Both the position numbers and the translations under genes were made by a program. The notes below the pieces were generated by a model that was not told where the DNA came from, did not search any database, and saw nothing but the letters and a program-made list of their open reading frames with translations. A DNA stretch of 64,000 nucleotides from Effrenium voratum (lineage: Eukaryota > Sar > Dinophyceae > Suessiales > Symbiodiniaceae), in contig CAUJNA010002857.1 of assembly GCA_963377175.1 (NCBI GenBank), positions 595,001-659,000 of the forward strand, written 5' to 3'. Below, piece after piece: positions 42,895 through 54,000 of the stretch; position 1 is the first letter of the stretch, and the number at the start of each line of letters is the position of its first letter.

Positions 42895-45800
42895 TTAATG
42901 CCGCGCGCAGACGCGCGATCCGCTCAGGGTCATCCGGCAACGTTGGATATTGCTTGATGATGCCCTGGCGCGCGTGCCAGCGTGGGTGGACAAAGGCTGC
43001 CAGAGGCTCATAGTGCAGGTCGGTGGGATCGGACGGCATGTCAACTTGTCAACTTGCAGATTCGAAGCCGTACAGTTCAGGATATCCCTCAAAGGATACA
43101 TCTAAAACAAAAATCTGGAGCCAAACACCGAAACCGATTGGTATCAGATGGTCTGCCCAGAACCATGTGAATCCAAAGCAGATCTCCGCACCCATTTATG
43201 GCAAGGGGACACTGAATTAACCTTCATCTACCCGGGATTTGATGGTGCGATGCTGTCAACTTGCAGAGTGTCAAGCATAGGAGTCTTGGACTTCCTACCT
43301 CGAAGGCCTGGATCAAAGGCAACTTCCGACATCCAACGGCCATGGCATCAAGGGCCAAAACGCGGCTTTGTGCCTTTTCTTGCTGGTTCTCAGCAAGGAA
43401 TGACCGAGTCCGGGTTTTGGGAATAAATTGGCCCCTAAAGAAAACAACCAGGGATGGTTTACCGGAGTCATTCCCTCATTCCCTGCCGAGAACCAGCAAG
43501 TTTTGTGCCACACGAAACTCTCCAGCCATCGCTTCTGTGCCACAAAGGACACCCTTCCCTCCCCTACGTTGGAGCATTGGCTGTGAACCGCTCGAGACGA
43601 GCGGCTCGGTCCCGACGCGACCCGTAGTCAAACAAGATGAGGAGTTACACACCATTGGCGTGGCTCAAAAATAGGAATCGGGCCAAAATGGAACCCTGGT
43701 AAAAATCCAAAAGTAGACTAAAACCTGCAATCCCCTGGCTCCTAAATGTGCGAGCCACACCCCTCGAATTTCTACCGTTCGCACTGTCCCTTTCAAACGC
43801 CAAACAAATACATGAGATAAGCCCCTCATCCGCACACACGTAGTGGTTTCAAACTCTGTGACGTTCCAACTCAATTGAGAGACGGGAGGTCAAACAGGTC
43901 TCTGGACGCAGCAGGCTTTGTGTCACATACATGTTCTATTTGTTTCCGGAGAGAATCATGTGCCAACCCCCCCCCCCCGGCCTTTCTCGTTGTCCAAATG
44001 TTTTTATTTTTTAAAGGACCACCGGGTCGGTACTCCCTGTAAATTGAGTCCACATCGTCCTGAAAAAAGGAGCGCATCCTCGCAAAACCTCCAAAAAAAT
44101 GACCTTTTTTCACCACCCCACAGGAGACGCATCCCTCGCCTCCCCCCCAAAAAAACACAAACCGAGGAAGTCAATTCCCTCGCCCGCGCGCCCCCCCGCG
44201 CCGAAAACAAATCCTCGCGAGCCGCAGGCGCCGCGCGCCTCGGTGCGCAGGCTCTCCAGCAGCTTCGGCAAGCCTCGGCCCAGCAGCGAGTCCAGCTCCT
44301 CCGAAAGCTCCTGGCCGGTCCAGCGGTGCAGCCGAGGGGACCGAACGGCAACTTTCTCTACACATAGGAACCCAAGCAACAGGTTTCCCACAAGGGAACT
44401 CCGCAAATTTGCAAAAAAGATGGGGGGTTTGGGTTGCATGAAAATCAGTCTGAACTTCAAAGTGAGTTCGGCCAGAGCCCCAGGCGGATTCTAAACCATG
44501 ACTTGAGACCTCTCAGCTCCAGCGCCGCTCACTAACACAGCAGTCCATGGATAAGTGCTATGAAACGCGAGTACTTTCATATGGATAGTCAAACTGGTGT
44601 ATCCTCAAAAAAGACACACCCCTCTGTGCATATATATATATATTATATATATATATATATATATGGTCCAGTGTCTATGGTCCCCCCCCCATACCATGGG
44701 GGGCTGTAGTCACTGGTCACCATATATACATGCCCCTGCCCCCCCACCCATGTCATGGGACCGCCCCTTGTGGGGTTGTGGGGTTGGTCTCGCGGGGATG
44801 CTCCCGGGATGCTGGGCTGGCCGGGGGCGGGCATACCATGGGGGAGGGGGGGCTATAGCCAACTGGGACCGGGAACATTTATATATATATATAACGAATA
44901 TGTACATATATATATATATATATACATGCCTGGACACAAACTACCCATAAAAAAGGGGGAATCGCCAACCATACTAGGTAGATAACAGAGAATGGTTGTT
45001 TCCTTTCATATCGCGGATGGGCGAAATCCATTTTGCACCAGATTCAGAAAGCCGTTTTTGCTGATTCCCCTCTAAATACCAACGAACGTTAGGGTTTCAA
45101 CCATGGGTTCATTTCGTGGCGCGAAGTGGATTTCGCACCCATCCACAGCATGTCCTCTTACAGCACCTGGTTGAAAACCAACTCCAAAGTTGGGTCCTGA
45201 AGGTGAATTATTTTGAACCGAAGTCATCAGTCCAAACGGTTTGGATGCGCTTTCGCCAGACCCAAACCGTTTTCTGGAATGGAGTGTCGTCACACCGTTC
45301 AGAAACCCTGGTTTCGGACAATTCGCCTGGAAAATACCGGCAAACCTTCTGGAATTGTTCAACTCCATGGTTTCTCATTTCGTTGCAGCCTGTAAATACC
45401 AGCAAAAACTCAATGTGGAATGCCAAGGGAACCATTTGGGTGTGGCTCAAAATTGAGAAGAGCTCGGGCTACGCAGGTTTTCGTACTCCCCTTTACAAAG
45501 GCAACATTTTGGGTTCCATGTTTTTAAGCCACGGGAACCATTCCGCAATCATCCCAGACCGCCTTCAAATGGGCGTGGGTCAAACATAGGGTAACCCCAA
45601 AATGGGTTGCCCTAGTAAATGCAAACAATGACTAAAAGCCTGCGGTTTGCTGGTTCAATTTCTTTGAGGCGAAGGCTATCTTTGTGTTGCTTGGGGTGGG
45701 GAAAAAAAGGTGGAAACCGCCGGGAGAACCGGCCTCCTATTTGGCCAGGGCTGTGGGGAATGACCACTTCTGTGATTGGAAAGGGCTTCCCAAAGACTGT

Positions 45801-48596
45801 TTTCTTCATATAACGGGGGATTTCCTGGTATCACAGAGGTGGAGACTGCCCCGGGTGATCAACCACAACCCTTGGGCGCATAGCCCCAGTCGCTCGGCTC
45901 GCTCGGGCTCCGGGCCGCTTCGCGCTCCTGGATCTGCTGGGACGTGGCGGCCACCAGCTCCCGCACCGCCGCGAGGTGCATCTGCCTCTCTCGTTTTGGG
46001 TTGGACGTCCGAGATGGAAGTCTGTGGCTCCAAAAGCCGGTAAAATGGAAGAGCCTGGGCAGTGGGAACATGGGTACCAAGACCTGCGAGTTGCCCCTCC
46101 TGCTTAAAAACTCGAGCCACACCCAAATGGGCCCTTTTGGCTTCCCGTGTGCAAACCACCGAAAAGTGGCGGCCACCCTTCAAAAAAAAACACACCCACA
46201 AACTGCTGGTTGCCCCTAACAAAGGGTCTTTCCCCCAAAATAAAGGCCAGGAAGTCAGGGAGGAAGTGAACATGGGTCACCGCAGGTGAGGTTAAACCCG
46301 AAGATTGGATGTCTGATCCCAGCGCAACTCAGGGCTAAGGACATCCCTCAGGGCAGTGGTTTCTCAGGCTGAACTCGCATCAAATCCTGGGGCCGCGGCT
46401 GCTGCTTGTAGAGCTCGCGGAAGAGAAGCGCGCACCTCGCATCCAGCACTCCTCGCGCAACCGCGGCCAAGCGACCTCCCGAGCCTCGAAGATGTTTCGG
46501 AAGGGAACCAAACTTCACCATCCAAAGGCTTCGGATGTCTAAACCTGCTTTCTTAACCCTCAAGTGTGGGTGCTCGTCTTTTTTAGGGTACCCCCCCCCC
46601 CCCCGAAATGATGTCCAAACCATTCTTCTTGACCCTAACATGCGGGTGGCGAAGTCTTTCTTACCCCCCAAAAAGGGGGAGAACGGTTGTCCTTCGAAGG
46701 TGTTCCTTTACCGCCATTTTCCGGGGTCCCCGAAAAGACGAGACCATGTGTTCCTTCAACAGATCCCTCGTGGACACCACCTTCTCGCTGTCCTGTTCCC
46801 TCTTGAAATGGGTGTGGGTCAAAATAGGTACCCAAAATGGAGCCCTGGTCAATGGAAAAAAAGACTAAAACCAGCGGTCCTCTGGTGGTTTAATTTTGAC
46901 CCTCACCCAATGTGCATTTCTTGGGCCAGGTGTTGGGTCAAAAGCTTTGCTGGCAATCGAAGCTGCCAGCCGACAGCCAACGAGCTCCGGTCGCATCGGG
47001 GCTTGTCTCAATATAGGGGTCGGACGCCTCAAAACGGCGCTCGGCTTCTTTTTGGCTTCCTCCAACCAAAAAATGTGGCCTCCAAACTCCGGGCCTTCCA
47101 AAAGATCTTGCCGTCCCCTTCGCTTTCCCCCTTCCCCTCTCCGACCCGACCACCCGACCGCCTCGGTTTCGGCCGCCCGACCGAAACGGCTCGGTCCTTT
47201 CTCCGTGAAGAGGGGGGGCACGCCCTTCGGCTGCAAGCTCCTGGAGATCGCCACAAGCTTCAGCTGCAGCTCCTCTCGACTCTCGCCGTCGAACACATCC
47301 CGGCGGGGGCAACGAACCTTTGCCAAAAAAGAAGACGACGCGGCGCAGAACAGGCGGCTCGCTTTTAAAAAGGATGCAAAAGGGAAAACCACCGTGCTTT
47401 CTTAAGGCGTTTTTTCTTCCCCAGTTTCAGACGTGGTGCTATTCTTGTGGAGGTTGGTTTAAAGGGCAAGGAAAAGGAAAACCATCGATTTGCTTAGGGG
47501 TTGACCCCAAGACACACGTGGAAGGAAGGAATGGACCACACCATAGCCTGACCCAAAATGGTGGGCTTCCTTTTAAGGGCCACATCTCAAACAACAAAAA
47601 ACACAAACTCAACAAAAGACACCTCCCATGTGCAAGTCAAAGCCGGCAACTACTTATGGCGATGCAATCTGGACTCAGCTGCGCATGTTGCAGTACCGTG
47701 CGCCAACCTCAGTCATGCTCCGCTGTAACAGGGAACCCGTTTTTGAGCCGTGACATCAAACAAAACCAATCAACATCTGGAATATCATTTGGGGATTCAT
47801 GTCCGCCACTTGTGAGGTGGTTCCAACTCTTAACATTTCATATTGGGAGCCCTAGCCCGAGAAACGTTCCAACTCTCGAAATTCCGTATTGGGAGCTACA
47901 GTAGCCTTGCAAGAGAGCCAATAGAAGGATGGCTGCAAGGTGTACCACAACAAATAGCCCATAAAATGCATCATTCTATTCCTTTTCTATGTCTTTGAAT
48001 CCTTACGCAGTATTTGAATCGACTCCTTGAATAGAAAATTGCCTCTATTTCTCAGGGGATCCTTACATTACACACCTGAACATTGCCTTGTCAATGGTGG
48101 TGTCCCCTTATTTTGGTGGAAAAAAAACAAAAAAACATGTTTCAAACGGTTGCAAGATGGAGATCTTTTCAGGAGCCCTGTTTCTGTTGAAGCCTTTTCC
48201 ACCCTTTCCCCCGGGCGAAACCCGAAGACCCCCCCCCCACCCCCTCCGTGCGGCGCTTCTCCGCTTGGAGGCGCTTGTGCCGGGCCGTGGCGAAACTGGT
48301 CCTCGGGCCGCTGGGGTCGCTGAATTCGCTGCCTGGTGGGGAGGGCCCTCTCGCGATATTGGAGCGACATTTCATATCGGAACATTTCATATCGGAAATC
48401 ACCGGGGTGTTCAGAATTCCAAGAGAAACTGAGATGGGAGTTTCTAAATGACATGGGCAAGTCTGCCAGCATGGGCCTAGAGAAACGAGGTCACAACTCT
48501 CAAACGAAGGCCTCCAGTGACACATTCTGCCGCCCGCCTGGACCCGTCCAGGCGCTTCCGCCTCATGGCCTCCAGTTGCTCCTGCATGGTCTGCGC
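42895..48596 (-). CDS. host multi-exon gene for a helical/coiled-coil protein (exons with GC/GA splice donors)
   Basis: Six short exons join in frame on the minus strand: 48596-48538 (AQTMQEQLEAMRRKRLDGSR), 48332-48302 (QRIQRPQRPE), 47272-47241 (ELQLKLVAIS), 46435-46387 (CALLFRELYKQQPRPQ), about 45987-45928 (RQMHLAAVRELVAATSQQIQ) and 44310-44239 (ELSEELDSLLGRGLPKLLES). Every acceptor and donor sits after AG; the five donors start GC, GA, GA, GA, GA, none GT. A further coding-like piece (42895-43042: HYEPLAAFVHPRWHARQGII) may be a later exon. The protein is Gln/Glu/Leu-rich and likely helical; family unknown. Both gene ends are unresolved. Phase agreement over five junctions is the main support. 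Confidence 0.6.
43661..43745. repeat. dispersed intronic repeat, copy 1
   Basis: Shares with 45579-45660 and 46812-46890 an ordered set of blocks: GGCTCAAA-ATAGG, CCAAAATGGAACCCTGGT, then AGACTAAAACCTGC and a closing CTGG. Confidence 0.5.
44630..44926. repeat. two (TA)n microsatellites around a C/G-rich stretch
   Basis: TA runs at about 44630-44664 and 44878-44926. Between them are C and G homopolymer runs and short inverted stretches (CCATACCATGGGGGG). No gene. Confidence 0.7.
45579..45660. repeat. dispersed intronic repeat, copy 2
   Basis: GGGTCAAACATAGGG, CCCCAAAATGGG, GACTAAAAGCCTGCGG and CTGGTT in the same order and spacing as the other two copies. Confidence 0.5.
46812..46890. repeat. 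dispersed intronic repeat, copy 3
   Basis: GGGTCAAAATAGGTACCCAA, ATGGAGCCCTGGTCAATGG, AAGACTAAAACCAGCGG and CTGGTGG, in the same order. Confidence 0.5.
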
Positions 48597-49169
48597 CTGC
48601 GCGACCCAGCCCGCGACCCAGCCCGACCGACCACCAACCGCCGCCCAACCCGCGCGCTACGCCCCGAAGGCACGCCGCCGCGAAACGCCGCCGCGTCTTT
48701 TTCGTTGTCGGCCAAATCTTTTGGCATCCACACGTGTGGCTCACAGCTCCAGCTTGGATGTGTCGCCCACCTTGAGGCGTGAAGATGGGAAGGAGAACTC
48801 GAGCAACAAGATCGGCCATTTAAGATCACAAAGAGAACCCTGATCGCATATGGCTCATCTTCTTTTGAGGTTGGTTCCCTTTTTGTGGTTTCAAGGAGAA
48901 ACCAACCAAAAACACAATTCTGGGGGGGATCCCTAGGAAAAAAACGAGCCACCCTATATGTTACAAGGGAAACCAAACCCGTCGGATAGTTTCCTTAAGC
49001 ATTCTTTTTTTGGGGGGTGCAACCTAACAAATTGACGCGCCCATGCAACGGTGAAGGCCGGGGACTTGGATCCATTGCCAGGCGGCATCCACTGGCGCGT
49101 CCAAGGGCTGCCAGTATTGACCTCGCTAGCCCGTGCCCGAAACTCCGGAGAAGACGAGGATTCCAGAAT

Positions 49170-49335
49170 ATTTATAAATACATATATATATATATATAAA
49201 TAAATATAATAACATGTTGTCGATACATGTATATATATATATATATGTTTGCATGTATGCATATGCAATCCACATATGCGGTAGTGTATATATATATATA
49301 CACACGTAGTTGTATATATATATACACGTATTTAT
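49170..49335. repeat. TA/CA-rich microsatellite block
   Basis: Several TATATA runs separated by short TG/CA steps. No coding potential. Confidence 0.8.
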
Positions 49336-49550
49336 GTATATACATGTATGTTATTCAAATAATAGATAACTTAATGTATAACTTTCTCCAGGACTTGAGA
49401 GATCCATGTCTCATGGTCCAAGATTCGGCTCTAAACTCAAGCAGGGACTACCGAACAACGTTGCGGCGCCATCCAAGCTTGGAAGGAGCTTGGCGCTTTG
49501 ACCCCTAACGACTAACAGTACTCCTTATTCCCCGCGAAGTCCTTGAAGCA

Positions 49551-49676
49551 TCCCAATCCCCCAATCCCCCAATCCCCCAATCCCCCAATCCCCCAATCCC
49601 CCAATCCCCCAATCCCCCAATCCCCCAATCCCCCAATCCCCCAATCCCCCAATCCCCCAATCCCCCAATCCCCCCC
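49551..49676. repeat. octamer tandem repeat (CCCCCAAT)n
   Basis: About 15 perfect units of ATCCCCCA. Because 8 is not a multiple of 3, three units code an 8-residue repeat; on the minus strand the frame continuing from the aldo-keto reductase end reads GLGDWGIG over and over. Confidence 0.95.
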
Positions 49677-49699
49677 GCACCAAACAGTTCGGTCCGGTT

Positions 49700-50940
49700 C
49701 ACAACAACGCAGCCGTCTCTCGCGCGCCGAGCGGCCCAGCTTGCCCTGCATCGCGCTGAGCGCGCGCATCTCCTCCTCGGAGAGCTCCACATCGAAGACC
49801 CCGAGGTTCTCCTCGATGCGGTGCCTTGGCGTCGAAGAAAGGCAGGCGAGGGAGCTTAAGCCCTCTGAAAAAAAACAGATATTTCCAGTAGTGGTAGATT
49901 CCCTTTAAAACTAACACGGGAAATATTAAAAAATGTTCTTTCGCAAATGGAGGCTTGCCGAAGCCTCCGATTTTCCGGAGGCCGCTGGTTTTCACATGAC
50001 ATGCCATCGAGTCTTCGACATGTTGCTAGGTGAAATCCGACCCATTTCACATGTGTTCAGGGTGATGGTTTAGCAAGAAGTAGCATGGGTTGGCACGGCT
50101 TGGCAGGTATGCTGGCGAGGCATCCAAGGCATGCTTGCACAAAAAGTACGACCTTATTCAACATTTACAGCTGCACTCTTTAGTACGCATCACAGAGCTG
50201 CCTCCTAATCCAAACTGCCATTGCTCGAGTTGTTTATGCGTTTGGAGTATGGAAGCGGATGGTAAGATTCTTGGCCATGGGTAATGGGGTATGGCCCATG
50301 CTCCTGGCCAATGGTTTACGCATCGCATCCTCCAACATGGTCTGCTTTACCAGCGGTTAAGACACACAATCTAATCTCCTGCGGGCTGATTCAAGTTGTT
50401 GAAGGACCTTGCCTCGAACAGTAACTCATCCTAGACCACGAAATCACAAACAGGTTTTTTCTGAAGTCAAAACAATCCGACGATACTGAGAACCATCTGG
50501 ACGAGTTGATTCATCCCTTGGCACCACCCCGCGGCTTCCGGTCCGAAACACTTCTTCACGCTCTTGGGGATCACCTCACGGGCGCCGGAGGCTGCGCGAA
50601 CCGAAGGCCGCCGCGTGCTGAAGTTCATCCGCCATGGTCATGTGATATGTATAACCCCGGGGGGATATGCTACGGTTTCACTGCAAATAGGGGAGAGAAA
50701 TACAACTCTGCAGGCACACCTTGTCTCGAGTACATGAGCGACTATGCCTGCCACGCCTCCCCGCTATTTATACATAGACATGTATTTAACATGCGTCTGT
50801 ATACAGTATATCATATGCGATAAACCAAGGAGCTCCCCGAATTTTGTGTCCTTTCGGTGGGTATTGTTGGTTTCTATCCAACACCAGGCCCCTGTCTGGT
50901 AGTCGACCGTTGCTGGCCCGCGGGCACAAAAAAAGAGAGT

Positions 50941-51034
<94 letters not shown>

Positions 51035-54000
51035 AGCTTCAGCCACCTCCGCCAATAAGAAATCGAATAACTCCCAAGAGGCAATTCCCTAACCTTTTGA
51101 CCACAGCTGACAATCATAAGTATTGACCGTTGCTCACATGCGCACATGGGTCTGGATTTTTTGAGGATACCCCTTTTGGGTTTTGCAAAGGGAAACCAAA
51201 GGGACATGCCCTTTGCGCCAAATTCAAGAGATGAGCCCATCTCAAAATTCGTCTGCAGATCGACTCGACTCGAGCCGCGCCTGGAAACCCATCTGCAACG
51301 CCCAGCGCAGCAGCACCTGGGCGCTGCTGGCGCCCTTGGCCTGGGCCACTCCTGCCACCTCGGGCCGCTCCAGGAACTCGGACCTTCCTCGGACATTCGA
51401 CTGGTGGCGCGTGTCTTCTTTATTCCCTGCACTCGGGGGCTCTTATGGCAAGAGTGAACGGCCGGGGTAGATCAGGGTGCTCTTTTTGGGCGGCGCTTGT
51501 CGGCTGCGCAGGCTCGCGCGAGGTGCCTGGGCGAATTTCGTGTCCTTCGGGTGTGTGTGGTCGCGCAGTGCTATTTTTAGCACCACGACAACCCTCCGCG
51601 GACTTAGGATGAGTTGAGCCGCCGTCTCTGTGAGGAGGTGCACATCTTGAAAACATGCGCAGCCGTCTGCGGACTTTGTGTGGGTCGGATCACTGAAGAT
51701 ATTTTTGTAGTGCTTTCTCGCGCTGGTCCTATATAGGGATCCTTTGCAAAGCCCTTGCACAGGACCTGAAAATGTTCCCTCCAATGTTGTAGAGGATGCT
51801 TCTCTGCAGATCTTGAACACAGCAAGGATGTACAAATGGTTCTCTCGTAAATCCAGAACACAAATCTTGCCAAGACACCCTACCCAGACAGGGACCCTCT
51901 CAAGGATTCTGTGTCCGAAAATCTTGCCAAGAGATCCTGCCCACAAAAAATGCGCACAGATCTTGCCAAAAGCTTTCAACAGATCTTGCGCAGAGATCCG
52001 CTAAGAATCCAAAGATATCTTGCCAAAAGGTCCTTCAAAGGACCCCTCCCAAAAGGTCTTGCGCACTGCTCATGTGGGGTGCGCTCCCTACTCGTCTGAG
52101 ATATCCTGCGCACGAATCTTGCCGGGAGATCCTGTGCAGAGATCCTGCAAAGATCCGACACAAATATCCTCTCGACAGATCTCGCGCAGGCCTGCCAAGG
52201 TTTCATGTCGATACATCTTGTAGAGGATGCTCTCTACCGATCCTGAAGAGGGAGCTTGTAGGGGTCCTCTCGGATCCTTCCACAGATCCTGCAAAGATCC
52301 TTCCACCGAGATCTTGCCCAGGAACTTCTACAGAAAGTAGAACTTTTGTTCAGAGGAATCTTGCGCAGAACCTCTTTCCGCAGGAGATCTTCTCAAGGAG
52401 CTTCAGAAGGCTTCTGCAAGACCTTCTAGCCTGTGTGTGCTGCGGCTCATACTACCTGCGTGTTTTCCTCCCACTTTTTGACCACTGTTCCGGGTCACTT
52501 GCCGGGATGATTTTGGGAAACCCTTGTTGGTTGGTTTTAAGGGGAAAGCAAAAGGAAAACTCCGAAATCCATTTTGGGGGGTCCACAATTCAAAGAAAAA
52601 CACACAATTGAAATGATGTCTGCCTGACTGTCTGCCTGTCCCATCCCTGACCCAAGAAAACTGCGTCTCCCGTCACCCCTCAGCGGTCACTGAGCCAGGC
52701 GTCCGAAGAACATGGATCCATAAGCCTGAACGAGGATGCCATGTAGCTTGCAAAAGTCCAGCAAAGGCACGCGCTCCTCTCGCAGATCCAAACGGAGAGG
52801 CGCTCGAGAACTGCAAAAAGCCGTCCATATTGGCCAACCCAAACCATCTTCCATGCGCGATGCAAGAAAATGACAAGGAGAGAAAGCGCGCATGCGTGCT
52901 TGTTGCTTTTCTCTGGCCGCCCTTCCCGGGTCCTGGTAGTTCATGGGGTGCATCTCAATTTGATTCACCACCGGCATGGGGCGATTAAACTTCTGCAGCG
53001 CCTCCAAGTGCTTTACCCCAAAGTTGGACACGCCAACCGCGCGGATCTTCCCCGCTTTCTGCATCTGCAGCAGAGAATCCCAAGTCTCCACGATCTTTCC
53101 TAACGACAAAACTGGCTGGGAGACACAAATTTGATCCCCCGCAAAGGCGGTGGTTTATTTTTTGCATCGCCTCGTGAAACGTGAAAGTGAGTTGCATTTG
53201 GGTGGGGCGGGGGTTGAGGTGATATAAAGATGGTGTTCGAGCTGAAAACAACACCAAGCAAACGAACGCCTTTCCCCTGTCACACGAGCCCTCATGATGA
53301 CATAGAAGTTGGATTTGCGTCCCCAGATTACGTGTATCCTCGAAGCATGGCATGTAAAGTAAAGTCTCTCTCAGCCTCATCTCAAGATACCTTCCATTTG
53401 GTTAAGGCCCCTGGGAAAAAAATATAAATCCAGCTTTAAAACCAACAGGGGAAGATTAAAAAACAAATTCTTAAGAAAATGGCATCTCCGAGAAAATGCC
53501 AACACGCTGTGGGGAGATATCAAGAAAATAAAACATACTCTTGCTTGGTATCGCCCAGCCGTTTTCAAGATGCGCTTTGGCGATTTCTAGGGGGCCCTTC
53601 CTTGGCTCCGTCTTGCGCTGGTGCTCCTCTTGGGAGGAGTGAATGGGAAACGTGGGAGGAAAACCACTTTCATGGGCTTTGTTACGTTTTCTAAAAAATA
53701 ATAATAATAATAATAAAAGAAACACGTTAACTTGTGCTGATTCCATGGATTGCTTCTCGGCTTTTCTTCGTCTCCTGTGTTGGGCGAGTGGATGAGGTAG
53801 AGATCCAGATACTCCACGCGGAGCTTCCGGAGGCTCGCGCCCAGCGCGGCCTGGGCCGCGTCGAAGCCGTGGTCGGCGTCCCAGAGCTTCGTGGTGAGGA
53901 AGATCTCGTCTCTCGCAAGCCCCGAGTCCGCGATGGCCTGGAGAAGGGGAGAACACCCGGGAAAAGGTCGGGGAAACGGATGTAAGGCGCAGAAAGGGAA

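Noticed and set aside
43645..44460. Several 60-150 codon frames in the 43-47 kb host region
   Set aside because: They run across introns in several frames at once; only the pieces bounded by AG|G sites and matching phase were kept.
49551..49676. Telomere repeat
   Set aside because: CCCCCAAT resembles some telomere units, but the array is short, lies inside an intron-rich gene, and known dinoflagellate telomeres are of the TTTAGGG type.
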